Source of the DNA: Selaginella moellendorffii
Taxonomy: Eukaryota; Streptophyta; Lycopodiopsida; Selaginellales; Selaginellaceae
Direction: 5' to 3'
DNA: 64,000 nucleotides
NCBI RefSeq assembly: GCF_000143415.4
Contig: NW_003314294.1
Location: 749,453 to 813,452, forward strand
Below, piece by piece: positions 1 to 10,559 of the stretch. The position numbers were made by a program, and so were the translations under genes. Under the pieces are notes generated by a model that had not been told where the DNA came from, ran no database searches, and saw only the letters and a program-made list of their open reading frames with translations. Every line of letters begins with the position of its first letter. The first letter of the stretch is position 1.

Positions 1-71
1 AGATAACGGCAAATTAAATGGCTTGATCGAGCAAACTTGGGGGCAAACTTGACGTAGTTAAGTGACGATCA

Positions 72-95
72 AGCTGCTGCTGCTGCTGCTGCTGA
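72..95. repeat. CTG microsatellite
   Basis: A short run of about seven CTG units in non-coding sequence. No reading frame around it looks like a gene. Confidence 0.9.
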
Positions 96-409
96 AGTTA
101 AAAAAATCCGCGGAACGAGATTCCTTGACCAATCTAAGTTTCTAAGAATGGAAATTGGAAGGGGTTGATTGACCAAGTTTAAGCAAATGCAGGGTGGCGA
201 GAAAAATATAACTGATCCCGTGTGGATCCGCTGTAGATTCTTGAAGCTTTCAAACTTATCCTCGCCTCAATCAATCATCACAATCTGGGGCACAGCATGG
301 GAGGGAGACCTAAACAATGGAAGAAAAAGCGGATTATACAACCCCACCACCCAATCCAAAACGCCACCACCGCAAGCAATCCCACATCATTGGGACCGGA
401 AAATGCCAA

Positions 410-484
410 GCGGATGGGATTCGAACCCGGCCTGGCACGCCGAGCAAGCATCCTGACCGTCGGATCTGGACGAGATGGAACCGT
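410..484 (-). repeat. tRNA-derived (SINE-like) fragment
   Basis: On the minus strand there is a perfect B-box core, GGTTCGAATCC, at about 417-427. Some 45 bases upstream of it is an A-box-like stretch (CGTCCAG...GGTCAGGATGC) resembling plant tRNA-Glu. The anticodon arm and acceptor stem do not fold, so this is not a working tRNA. A SINE head or decayed tRNA gene fits best. No poly-A tail or target-site duplication was found. Confidence 0.4.
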
Positions 485-622
485 TGGCATGTCACGTGCG
501 GGGCTCACGCGCGCATGCGCATGCATCATGGCATGGCTGGCATGCATGCATGGCAGATGTGACACGTGGCATGGATGATGCATGCACACGTCATTTTTTA
601 AAATGTATTTTAGGGTTAGGGC
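485..622. promoter_or_regulatory. RY / G-box / telo-box cluster
   Basis: CACGTG occurs at 493-498 and 563-568; the second lies in an ABRE-like ACACGTGGC. RY motifs (CATGCA) occur at 520, 541, 545 and 581. A telo-box-like TTTTAGGGTTAGGGC follows at 608-622. In plants RY elements bind B3 factors (ABI3/LEC2 class) and ABREs bind bZIP factors, and both together mark ABA- or maturation-responsive promoters. No convincing coding gene follows on the plus strand, so the controlled transcript is unknown. Confidence 0.4.
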
Positions 623-3374
623 TAACACCGTCAGCTTACTGGTAAAAGTAAATCCTGGTAGGAGTCAAAAGCGAGCACTTGCGGATTGGAATCAATCAAG
701 AACACTGAGAATTGTCAATGCTTATATCCGCGAAGATTGTTTTGCTTTACAATTGTTTTTCAAAGGGGTGTCAGTACAAGCACAAGTTTCATTGCGAATG
801 CAGTGAACAAAACCCCTCCTCCGCTGCTAAAGTTCTATCCTCCACTCAAAGGGGGCGGGCCAAAGCTTCCATTGATTCACATTTGCCCTTTCATTTGGGC
901 GTGATTGGACTACATTCCTTGCTCCAAATGAGAACCATGTCACGGACATTCTCGCCTAGAGATCTCTACACCGCCCCTCCCCAGGAATCTTTGGGGCATC
1001 TCAAGAAATCAAAACCTGGTGGTGGATTTGGAAGCCAGCAGCACACCACACAATAGAGCACCACCACATTTGTACCAAAGCAATCAACAAGCACAGGAGG
1101 AGGAAAAATTGCCACCTTTTGCAATATATCTTGTTTCTTGGGGCCTTGTGTGAAACCGTTTGGGCTGCCAACTTGCTCTTTTATGATCAAGAAATGTTGA
1201 GCTTGTGGATGTTGTTGTACAGCTGGAAATAAGAGTGTCATAAGTGGGTGTAGATCCCTCCATTGTTTCAGATGAAAATTGCAGCTTGGATTGTTGGAGG
1301 AGAGTTTTCAGCCCCACATGAGAGAGGGGCTTGAATCTTTTCAAGTTTTTCAAATATACATGCTAGTTTTTGAAAATAAAGAAAAAAGAGTAAATGTAAG
1401 GAATATGGTGAAAGACACCTTTCACTCATTAAAATTTCTATCTTTTGAGGCCCAGTGTGTGATTGTAAAAGAAGAGAGAAATGAAAAGGAAGAGATTGGG
1501 GTGTGGCATGCTTTTGTTTGTTTTTTCAGTGGGATGGTCACTTCCAACCAATAGTTGTTGTTTTATGTTATTTATATAGTGGCTTGCACCATAAAAGAAG
1601 TGAGTGTGACCTTGTGTTTTTCCCCACACTGGTGCAAGATTGGAAGAAGCTGCAAAACAAGGAGCTCTCAACAAGAAAAGAGAGATGTTGATAGTAACAA
1701 AGAGCAAACCTGATCAAATTAATATCAAATCAGAGCTTCCTTCGCTTTCACCATAAAGCCCAAGGTACTTAATTCCAATCCTTTTTCTTGTTTCATGGAG
1801 CAAAACAAACATCACGAAACAACAAATCTGGGTTTTGTTTGGACACTTTGGTCTGTTTCACTGGAAAGCAAATGATCATTGTCGCATGCCTGCCTAAGCA
1901 ACAAAACTAAACAAAAACAGGTCTGGCCGGTTTTCATAGTCAATACAGTAATAATAGTAATAATAATAAAAATAAGCACTCAACCAACAAGCTAATGATA
2001 ATATAGTTCTCCCATGATTGCCTCTTGCATTTGGTGATCCTCTTGTTATTTGTTATAGTATTATTGGCTCTATTATCTTTTTTTTTAGTTATAAGCTAAC
2101 AATCGAGAAAATTCCCCCATGCGTGATAATAATCATCAGAGCAACTATCGTTACTATGCTATGATGAATTTGAGCACTAAACTCCTGAAGTGAGTGAGAT
2201 GGAAGTTCACGTATTTTGCTTGCTGCCAGCTTCGAGGGATCAGCTGGAATTGCACAAATAAGCATCCCCGATTCATAACAGGAGCAATAAGAATCTAGAT
2301 TTGTTTCACACCTTTGTGCTCCGTGACGTAGTGGTGGAGCTGGGCAATTGGACCGCCATCAATCCCAGCAGCATTAACATCTTGTGGAGAGCAAAAGCAA
2401 GCAAGAGGCTCTTGCGGTTTAACACACCCAAGAAAGAGAACAGCTAAAAAAGTGTAAGAAACTCAACCTGGTCTTGTTTTGTGATGCCCAACAACCAAAA
2501 GATTCCTCTCATACAATCTCCAAAGCAGTCATAGATTGTGTTGTCTTTGAATGAAAACAAAATACAACGAATCCAAACACCAAACCAAATTATAATCAAT
2601 ATTAATTTATACTAATTAATAATGGTAAAAAGGAAACTGTGCATGTTGTTGCTCTTGACGTATCACCAGCATGGAAAAATCCAGTACGGTTTAGTTTAGA
2701 GCGCCGTAAGTGTCAAGGTTTTCCACGTAGAAGTTTTTCCCCTTGCTTTGCCGTTTGTCAGATAGCTCTTGCTCTAAAGTTGCTACAACAACCAAGAACA
2801 CGAGTTCAAACGAAGCTCTCGAGTGTTATAAAATTAAACAATCGTTTCTTCTTCATTCCAATGTGTTAAAATCGTTCCCTCCTAGATCCAATGTGCTATA
2901 ATCGTCTCCCCGCGTATTATAACAAAGCATGGCACATGAAAGCCTTGAATATAAAACACCATGTTGGTGGTGTTGTCGCTGTATGCTTGTTTGTGTGGTT
3001 TTCATACTTTTTGCCCCTCTCCTGATGATAGCAACTCAAGCAAAGGTTTTTTGTGCTTCTCCGGTTTCTTCTGGATTTGGCGTGGCCGTGCGTGGTTGAC
3101 CGGACCAACCCGGGATGGTTTGACCGCCGCCACCTTTTCTTCCATCTCCTCTCCACACTTCTATTTTCTTTTGTTTGGAGAGTTTTACTTGGCAAGGATC
3201 CATCCCATCCCTTCCAAAACTCGTCTCTTTGATGAAGGGGATATCTCTTTGAGGCCAACACTCCAAGCTTTCCAGCTAGCCAAGAAGTGTATTGGTTGGG
3301 AGGGACACATCAACCGTAGGATAAAGATGCAAAGATTGGAGGCCTGAAAATTTCGACTTTTTCTATTAAGTTGA

Positions 3375-3376
<2 letters not shown>
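623..3376. other. non-coding stretch, no gene recognised
   Basis: Short reading frames occur on both strands but none resembles a known protein or continues across plausible splice sites. The sequence at 800-1700 is less AT-rich than typical spacer and could be an untranslated transcript. 1900-2100 contains AT-rich low-complexity sequence with TAA/ATA runs. Confidence 0.5.

Positions 3377-3417
<41 letters not shown>
3377..3417. repeat. AT dinucleotide microsatellite
   Basis: About twenty AT units in a row, followed by unrelated non-coding sequence. Confidence 0.95.
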
Positions 3418-3424
<7 letters not shown>

Positions 3425-4901
3425 TAGTTGAAATGCCGATTGGGTATAGGCCGGGCCAAATACGTATTTCTTGCGTGGATGATGTCAAGTTTGCAAGAAA
3501 TAGCACATGAGATAACATGCACGAGAACACTAAGATAAAGGGTGGCGACGTGACTTCTTATCGGGTAAAATCCAACTAAAATCCCAGAGACAATGCCAGG
3601 TAGCACGTGAACTTCTAATCTAATCAAAATACATTATTATTGATTACTATTCTCAAATGTTTTATTAATATCAATGGCAAATCTTACTGCCCAAGGCAAG
3701 ATTTCACTGCGTATAATGTTCGTCGGGATTGAATACTAAAACCCGGGGGCGTGTTTGTTTTTGTTTGGAGCGAGCTGACAAAGACGAGCATCCAAAAGAT
3801 AGCGAAAGATTTGCCGCTAAGGTGTTGATGGATGGCTTTGCACCATCCACATGCCTGTGCTATTTTGTCCCGGGGCCTCTTTTTTTCATATGCATGGTCT
3901 CGAATGATTGAGAGAGCTCCTCCCTCTCTTTCAGTGTGTGAATCCAAAGCATCTTCCAGTACGCCATAGCCATGTAGCGGCAGCACTACGAGGCAAAAGC
4001 TCGGGGTCAAAATCCTCCAAAACAAGCCCACCTCCACCACCTAGAAACAACGCAAATCTCGCCACTGCCAAGCCGGGATGAGTGAATAAAAAGAAGTGTA
4101 ACGAGCGCGATATAAAAGCTGGGAAAAGAGGGAATGGTGTGTGCGTACCTTTGGCGCAGTAGCGTCAGGAGAGAGGCAGCACGGCTCTCTGGATTGGAAC
4201 CGAGAGCTTCCCTTTCTTTCTTTTCGAGGAAGTTATCCTTCTTTCTCGAGAAGAAAAGAAGGGAGAGCTTCTCATCTTCGTCCCGCCGATTGAGTCGTTC
4301 TTCCCCGCGTGAGCCACCACCTGACTGACTGCTTCGCGAGTTTTTTATAAGGCCACCCCCGAATTTTTAATGCCGCGCCGATGGTACGCTTTCTCCCTTG
4401 TCTCAACCAATGCTCTTTCGGGTACGCCGGTCAATTGTCACACTGCAATGACAATCATGTGCTTCGCAAAGGCGATGGCGTCGTTGCGTGCTTGCTTGCT
4501 TTGCTTTGGCTCTGGTAGAAAAAGAAAAACTCGTCGTCGTAGCGGACTATAACTTTGGCCCCTCCTCCAGCTCATCTCGTGTCACGTCCTTCAAACAGTA
4601 TCGCCCAAGTTCTTTTCCTCCTGTTCCTGTGCCTCCTGTTCTTCTTTTTTCCTTCGTTTTCCTAGAAAAGCTTTTGTGCCGATCGATCCACTTCTTCCTG
4701 TTGCTGGCTGGCTGTGCTCACCATCTTTATTGCCGAAGAACTTGTCCATATCAGTCCCCCAAGTCTCTGATGATTGCATTGAAAGTAAAACACCACACAT
4801 CTCGATTCGAATGGAATGGCTCCCTCAAAACATTGATACCTGCAGTCAGTGTTACACCAAAGAAGTTGACTGTGAATATCAGGCCAGACCTCTTTGGTTA
4901 G
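3418..4901. other. non-coding stretch with one TATA-like site
   Basis: No recognisable protein. A TATA-like TATAAAAG at 4111-4118 precedes a 64-codon frame (4134-4328, plus) that is serine- and arginine-rich and pyrimidine-tract driven; it looks like chance rather than a gene. The right end probably contains the 3' untranslated part of the minus-strand IF-3 gene. Confidence 0.4.
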
Positions 4902-6128
4902 TCACGACGCAGGCTTTTCAGGGCCTTTAGTAGAGGCCTTGGGAGTGGAGCCTTTTTGCTGCTGCTGCTGCTGCTTACTCGTCGAAGGCAGTGGTCTTAG
5001 AATCGCCCAAGCACGATGTCTTTCGGATTGCGGACCTTGTTCCAGCTTTGATACATCCTTAAGCTGCATATCGGAGTCTCAGAAAAGCCAAAACGAAATC
5101 AAGGATGAGGAAGTACTATACCAGTTCGATGAGTCGATCGATGAGCTTCAATGCTTTGGGATCTGACCTGACTGGACCTTCGTCGTCCTTGACTGGTTTA
5201 TTCGGGAGCTTGACAACAAACTGGATAAAAGAGTAGCTTAGCAGCGTTTTTCCAACGTAGAAAAGAAAAAAAAAAAAGCTTGCACCTTCAAGCGATGACC
5301 TCGCTGGATAAGTTTCGATGCCATGTCTGCTTTCATCTCAAGGTCTCTCTCCTCCTGAAAAGCTCATAGATGAAACGAAGAACCATGGAACGTGGAAAAC
5401 TCACGATCTTAGAAGTCACTTGAAGCTCTTTCAGGTCACTCAGCCTTCGAGACTCCAACTGCATTGCAAATAAGTTAGCAAGCCAAGAGAAATGGAAGGA
5501 AGATCGCTACGTACATTCGTCTTCTTGCGTTCTTTCTCCCTGACTTTTTCCTTGTACTTCTCCTTCTTGTAGTCCATAAGTTTGCAGACAACCGGTTCCT
5601 TGGATGGATCAACCTGTTCGTGAAAAATTCTGGTTTCATGGAAGATCAAACAATGCAGTACCTCGACCAAGTCTAGTCCCTGCTTCTCAGCAAGGCCGAG
5701 CGCTTCCTCTCTCGTTACTACTTTGTGACCTGAGAGAAAACCACAGAATCGTGAAAAAAGTTCTTTAGTTCTTCCAGGAAACCCGAAACACATAAACTAA
5801 AAAAAAATCGAATACCTTCTGAATCGACAAGGCGAATGAAGCGATCGGCGATGGCTCTGTTCATCCGGGGTCCCTTTGGAGCATTCGGCCGTGCGCGAGG
5901 ATCGCCGATAATGTCATCGTCATCGTCTTTCTTCGTCTGCGCAAGGAAAAAATTCATTCTTGGGAGGAGAGGAGCGCGCTTGCTTACATTTCTAGCGTAG
6001 CTCCTGGAGAAGAGGAGATCGCCGCTCCATCGCCATTGCAAGTCCTGATCGCTCCTCTCAATCGCACCGGCCGCTCGCCGCGCCGTACAAGAAGAAGCGC
6101 GAAGAACAAGACGACGCCATAGCGCCAT
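4902..6128 (-). CDS. organellar translation initiation factor IF-3
   Basis: Bacterial-type IF-3 keeps 30S subunits free and checks initiator tRNA. A nuclear gene with an N-terminal targeting extension implies action in mitochondria or plastids. Eight exons can be followed: 6128-5988, 5936-5816, 5729-5662, 5613-5515, 5458-5405, 5354-5286, 5220-5122 and 5063-4902. They sum to 813 bases, 270 residues, ending in TGA. The first about 50 residues are Arg/Ser/Ala-rich and presequence-like. The IF-3 N domain follows (PKGPRMNRAI, then VVTREEALGLAEKQGLDLVEV, DPSKEPVVCKLMDYKKEKY), a charged linker, then the C domain. A CAG-encoded Gln run and a Lys/Pro tail end the protein. The last exon uses the AG giving in-frame LKDVSKLEQG. 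It is head to head with the dsRNA-binding gene, 30 bases apart. Mitochondrion versus plastid is not settled. Confidence 0.9.
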
Positions 6129-6158
6129 AGCTAGGGTTTAAGTTAGGGTTCTTCCAAA
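6129..6158. promoter_or_regulatory. 30-base divergent start-to-start interval with telo-boxes
   Basis: Only 30 bases separate the ATG codons of IF-3 (minus) and the dsRBD gene (plus). They hold two telo-box-like repeats, AGGGTTTA (6133-6140) and TTAGGGTT (6143-6150). In plants telo-boxes are typical of translation and housekeeping promoters. Core promoters must lie partly inside the transcribed parts of each neighbour. Confidence 0.6.
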
Positions 6159-6887
6159 ATGTACAAGAGCCAGCTCCAAGAATTCGCGCAGAAATCCGGC
6201 TGGACGGTGCCGCAGTACGATTCCATCAAGCAAGGCCTGCCCCATCTTCCGCGATTCCAAGCTTCGGTCGAGGTGAATGGCGTCAAGTACGAGTCCGAGG
6301 ATGGATTTCCCAATCTCAAGGCCGCCGAGCACAGCGCCGCCAAGAAGGCGCTGGATTCGCTCACTGGCGGCGCCAATGGCGCTTCCACCGATGCCTCTGG
6401 CTCCTCCATGGTACGATCGCGTAGCTTGCATTCTCTTTCTCTTCTCATGGTTCTTTCTTTTCTTCGTGCTTGTTCTTGGGTGTTCTAAAGACCGGGCTTT
6501 GCAAGAATGTGCTCCAAGAGTACGCGCAAAGGAATGGCTTCTCTCTTCCAATCTACCAAATTGAGATCACTGGGCCGAGCCACAATTCAGTGTTTGCAGC
6601 GACTGTGGAGATCGGTGGAGTTTTGTACAAGGGTGGTACTGCCAAGAGCAAGAAAGAGGCCGAGGTGAAAGCCGCAAGAACAGCGATTCTTGCGATCAAA
6701 GAACTTGCAGGTAAGGAATGCTTCTCTTTTCTTGTATCTCTCATCTCATCTCTCTCATTCTTTTCGTTTTCTCTCAGAGGCCGCTCCTTCAGACGATTAC
6801 GTTCCACCACAGTCTGGAAAAAAGCGAGTGAGAGCTGCCAAGAACAAGATCGAGAAAGAATCACCACGACGCAAACCACGGGTGTGA
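6159..6887 (+). CDS. double-stranded RNA-binding protein (DRB/HYL1-like)
   Basis: Three exons (6159-6410, 6491-6710, 6778-6887) encode 193 residues. Two dsRNA-binding motifs are visible. dsRBD1 starts at the first Met (MYKSQLQEFAQKSGW ... PHLPRFQASVEVNG ... KAAEHSAAKKALDSL). dsRBD2 is in exon 2 (KNVLQEYAQRNGF ... VFAATVEIGGVLYKGG ... KKEAEVKAARTAILAI). The last exon encodes a short basic Lys/Arg tail. In plants such proteins partner Dicer-like enzymes in miRNA and siRNA processing; which DCL partner applies here cannot be read from sequence. The gene converges on the XRN gene, with 64 bases between stop codons. A decayed copy lies at 10.6 kb. Confidence 0.88.
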
Positions 6888-6951
6888 GAGATCTCGAGGC
6901 AGCAAAGCTGGTAACTCAAACCTCTATTTTGTGTCTTTGTATTTGTAGCGA

Positions 6952-8913
6952 TTACCTCGATGAAGAACTGGAACTATTCGTGTTTAGAGCGAGCACAAGG
7001 TCTGATGAGAATCTATTCCTTCGCATTTCTTCCTCACTTAGCAGCTTCTGGAGCTCTTTTGTTGCCGCAGTGAGTCGGGCCTCATCCACAAACGGTAGCT
7101 TCACGACTCCTTTCCAGGCCTTCTTCGATCCGGTGTAGTCGACTTCGAAAGCTCCCGGGTAGAAATCAGCGATGAGAGAGGCTGGATCGAGCATTAGCTT
7201 CTGGTAGCAGGCCGGAAGAGCAGTGGAACTTTGCGGTGGTAGCACGGCCAGGAGCTGCTCCAGAGGCTTGAGTGGCTCACCGAGAGTGGGATGGAAAACA
7301 AAACCAGAGATTCTTTCGGAGAAGTCCGAGGCAAACGGTGCGTAGTAGTAAGGGTAGTACCATCGCCAGGAGCTCACGCCGTGGTAGTAGTAGCGGAGGA
7401 TCCATGCAAGGCCTTCCAGGTACTTGAGCACCACCTTGGCACTCTCGCTCTCGGCCACCTCGAGCTTGAGGGAGTAGTACCTCGTCTTCCATCCTGGCGA
7501 GCCGAGATCACTCCTGTCCATCTTGAGCTGGAGGTTGAGTTCGCGATCTTGGTTCTTGGTAAGTTGCGTCCTCACTTTCAGTTTTAGCAGCTCCAAGGTT
7601 CTGTGCTGCTCGTCGAGCTCGTGATTTTCAGGACTGGATGGCTGAGGTTCTTCACTTTGCTCGAGTTCCAAGTCATCCAGTTCCAGAGCTACGTCTTCAC
7701 CGTTTTCTAGATCCCAGAGCTCTTCCGGAACCTCTACGACGTAATCTTCTTGGTCTACTCGACTTGGAGCTCCAGCAAACTCTCGTCTTCTTCTGGTACG
7801 TCTCGGCCTTTTCCTCCTCTCTTTCTTCTTATACTTGTTCTTGAGGAAGCCTTCTTCGCTGGCAGCTATGGCGGAGAAGAAGTGTGCCACACTCGGTAAG
7901 TTCATTTCACCGTTTCTCGTGAGATAGTCACCCATTTGCGTGAACTCGGTTGTGTAGATGGTGATCATCGAGTCGATAGCTCCATCGTCAATCAGCAAAG
8001 TTGGAATGTGAGGGAGAAAATCGTTGCCGATCAAGCAGCACATAAACACAAAGTCGTCTATCACCCGCTCGTCATCGATCTCAAACGGTGGACACTCGGC
8101 CACTCTCATTCTCTGGACGAGGCATTCGCGTAGCAGCGAAAGATCGAGGAACTCAAATCCAGTAGCAACGTTTTCCTGCCGCTGGCTCGTCCACTCTCGA
8201 GATTCGCGCAAGATGGAGAAGTTCTGCTCGTGAGTGGCGAGTGTCAGGAGGATCAAATCAGCGTCGGCTCCAAAAACACAGTGGCTGGTCTCCGGATCAT
8301 ACTCTCCAGAGTGGTTTTTCCTCTTCCCGCGAATGAAGCTCATGATCTTGTGCTCTCCCTCTCCAGGAACGCTCGAGTCGGAGAGTATCACTTGGAGGCC
8401 CTTCCACGAAGCGCTGGTGGCGAGACGAAGATTTACGTACTCTCGCAGAGCGGCGGAGAGATCGGCCATGAACTTCGTCCCGGGAGTGATCACATTCGAG
8501 TCTTCCAATCCAGATCCTCTCCCGGGAGGCGGGAGAGCTCTCCCCTCGGCGGCAAATCGCCCACGAAGTTTTTCCTCGGCAGCGGTAGCATCGGCGGCCT
8601 CTCTAGCGGCCACAAATCTCCGCGCGCGCTGCTGGTTCATCTTTGCGCGCGGAGCCACGCCATCCACGGCCAAGAACAAGAGCTTCCTGGGACGAACAAG
8701 CTCCACCACAGCGTCTATGTAAGCTCCAATCCCCTGGAATACCTCGTCTTGCGTGGTGGGCAATGGGCGGCCATCGCTGCCGCTGGGATGAAAGCACGAA
8801 TGGACGATGGAATTCATGTCCAAGTAGAGATTGTCGTGGCACTGCCCGGAGCTCGCCCCCACTGCCGCTGGAAACGCGCGACAAAGCCATCCAAAGAACA
8901 AAGGAATCCCCAT
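6952..8913 (-). CDS. XRN-family 5'-3' exoribonuclease, intronless and compact
   Basis: A single uninterrupted frame of 653 residues. XRN catalytic motifs are present in order: DNLYLDMNSIVHSC, AVDGVAPRAKMNQQRARRF, ITPGTKFM, LSDSSVPGEGEHKIMSFIR, FGADADLILL and GNDFLPHIP. These contain the acidic metal ligands of the family. A Lys/Arg- then Asp/Glu-rich linker (about 365-440) separates CR1 from the second conserved region (RYYYHGVSSWRWYYPYYYAP, then DFYP). The family degrades 5'-monophosphate RNA in mRNA turnover and silencing. Plant XRN2/3/4 proteins are usually near 900-1000 residues with introns and a CCHC knuckle; here the knuckle and long C-terminal tail are missing. AAACCCTAA lies just upstream of the start (8914-8922). 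An expressed retrocopy or a divergent compact XRN are both possible. Confidence 0.85.
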   Translation of the reverse strand: MGIPLFFGWLCRAFPAAVGASSGQCHDNLYLDMNSIVHSCFHPSGSDGRPLPTTQDEVFQGIGAYIDAVVELVRPRKLLFLAVDGVAPRAKMNQQRARRFVAAREAADATAAEEKLRGRFAAEGRALPPPGRGSGLEDSNVITPGTKFMADLSAALREYVNLRLATSASWKGLQVILSDSSVPGEGEHKIMSFIRGKRKNHSGEYDPETSHCVFGADADLILLTLATHEQNFSILRESREWTSQRQENVATGFEFLDLSLLRECLVQRMRVAECPPFEIDDERVIDDFVFMCCLIGNDFLPHIPTLLIDDGAIDSMITIYTTEFTQMGDYLTRNGEMNLPSVAHFFSAIAASEEGFLKNKYKKKERRKRPRRTRRRREFAGAPSRVDQEDYVVEVPEELWDLENGEDVALELDDLELEQSEEPQPSSPENHELDEQHRTLELLKLKVRTQLTKNQDRELNLQLKMDRSDLGSPGWKTRYYSLKLEVAESESAKVVLKYLEGLAWILRYYYHGVSSWRWYYPYYYAPFASDFSERISGFVFHPTLGEPLKPLEQLLAVLPPQSSTALPACYQKLMLDPASLIADFYPGAFEVDYTGSKKAWKGVVKLPFVDEARLTAATKELQKLLSEEEMRRNRFSSDLVLALNTNSSSSSSR

Positions 8914-8922
8914 AAACCCTAA

Positions 8923-9280
8923 CTTTCAGTTAAATTCAAAATTGAAGGGCACAAAATAACCGGTATATTCTACGATCTATCTAAGAATCCATTTTATTTC
9001 TTCATTATTTGGTTTAGATTTTATATATACTCATTTCTGTTCCCATTGTACGCGTTGTTTCCTTTTCATTCACGGTTTTTTAGTAGTTTTAGGACTTTGG
9101 CTTGAATCTAGATTATAGCAATGTTGTACAGAAGATAAGATGGTATCATCTTGACAGCAATGTTGTGCAGAAGATAAGATGTTATCACCTTGACATATAG
9201 TAGTTTAAAATCTAAAATATATCTTTGGCCAAAGGGTAGCTGCAAATTCTGTAAAAGCTAAGAAAACATTCCGGTGGTCA
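8923..9280. other. spacer with a short tandem repeat
   Basis: AT-rich upstream region of the XRN gene. A roughly 40-base unit containing CAGAAGATAAGATG occurs twice at 9115-9200 (direct repeat). Otherwise nothing recognised. Confidence 0.5.
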
Positions 9281-9607
9281 CTATGCAGGAGAAGTGACAC
9301 CAGCAGATTGTACCACAAGCTCCACGTACTTGTCAAAGCAACTCTGCTCGTCCTCGATAAGCTTGCGACATTCTTTGTGGTTCTTGTCAATCAGCTTCGA
9401 AAACATAACCTTTGCGTTTAGGAGACGTGCATACTCTGTATCATTGTTGTACCAGATCTTTTTGGTCCAACCACAACCATTGCACAACGTTGCATACTTG
9501 GTGAGTATGTAGAATGGAACCGCCGGGATTTCCATTTCTGCTTCAGGCCCAAGCGAATTAAAAGAGAAAGACACAAGCATGCCACGAACATCTGGAAGGT
9601 GGCCCAA
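9281..9607 (-). pseudogene. unrecognised open segment, duplicated nearby
   Basis: An open frame of 108 codons with balanced composition (CNGCGWTKKIWYNN; LIDKNHKECRKLIEDEQSC). I do not recognise a family. A diverged copy of its central part lies at about 10150-10240, which suggests an exon of an old gene that was locally duplicated. Sequence at 9650-9860 on the same strand also has short protein-like stretches but contains stops. It is therefore called a fragment rather than a gene. Confidence 0.3.
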
Positions 9608-10149
9608 ACAATCGCCCGCTTTTACAGCCTAGGGCAAGTGTTCCCGGATGTAGTTGAGTTTCATCTTCATTTCGGAGTGCAGCGCCTCAACCTAGGGTGC
9701 GCATCACGTCCACGAGGTGTCCCAGGTTCATCGAACGCATGCTCCCGAAGTCTTCCTTGCTGCGACCGGGTAATTGCCGACGAGTCAAAGGCAATTGAAG
9801 CGTACACTGCGGTATGTGAACTTAGGACGTCGCTTTTTTTTTCTGTGTCTCTGTACTGACTGCCTTTTTCTTCGCATCGAACAAGAAATCCTTGCCCGAA
9901 TTTTTAAATATATATCTCGCGGACCAAGTTTCCAGGCCGATTTGCCAGACCTTGAGGCCATATTATCCTTGGCCCTTGAGATGCGATTCTAGAACTTGTC
10001 GCCTCCTAGCGCCATGTCGAAGTTGTCAATGTATCTGGAAGATCACGTAAGTTAAGTGTCTCGAACTAAGATCGCTGTCCATGGCGGCAATCTAAAAGAA
10101 AGGAACGCGAACAATTGCCTTGATCTCTTTCCATAACTCTTATCCAGAA
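9608..10149. other. no intact gene
   Basis: Mixed-composition sequence with short frames interrupted by stops. It probably includes further remnants of the unrecognised gene at 9.3 kb. Nothing nameable. Confidence 0.35.
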
Positions 10150-10245
10150 GATCCTCGATAGGCTTGGAACATCGGCATGATTGCCCTCAATCAGCTTGAA
10201 CAACACACCCTTTGCGTTTAGGAGACGTGCATACTCCCTTGTTGG
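10150..10245 (-). repeat. diverged copy of the 9350-9435 segment
   Basis: Shares TTTGCGTTTAGGAGACGTGC (plus-strand reading) with 9413-9432, plus weaker matches on the left (CCTCGATA.GCTTG, ATCAGCTT.GAA). Both copies have the same orientation. Confidence 0.65.
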
Positions 10246-10559
10246 TTCTCAGCGTTGTTTTGTCTCAACCAAGCAGAACGCCACCCATTCTTCATCTGTG
10301 CAAGGAGGAAAAAAAGAAAATTCATTAGTGTGCTTGCCACCTTCTTGAGAAGGTATTACAAGTCCTGAGACTGATCGGTCCTCCCAATCCATAGAAGAAG
10401 AAGTATGGATCTAGAACATGGTGACACTATAACACCAGCAATCGCACCGTAGCAACACATTCTATAGAACATTCTGACGTGTCCTCGGGGCGACGGTAGT
10501 CAATGTGCACAGATTCGCGTGTTAGCCACCGCATTAGCAGCTGGTAAACGCGTTAACCC
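10246..10559. other. no gene seen
   Basis: Non-coding sequence between the duplicated fragment and the dsRBD pseudogene. No family recognised. Confidence 0.4.

Noticed and set aside
278-628. 116-codon minus-strand frame near the left edge
   Set aside because: Composition reflects CATG-rich low-complexity DNA and no domain is recognisable.
3930-3955. GAGCTCCTCCCTCTCTTTCAG resembling a miR319/miR159-type sequence
   Set aside because: Mismatches at key positions and no complementary arm nearby to form a hairpin.
4134-4328. Possible small Ser/Arg-rich protein after a TATA-like site
   Set aside because: No homology signal, low-complexity pyrimidine-rich codons, and no supporting exon structure.
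8230-8922. 230-codon plus-strand frame opposite XRN
   Set aside because: Antisense of the catalytic region; the XRN frame has the full set of conserved motifs.
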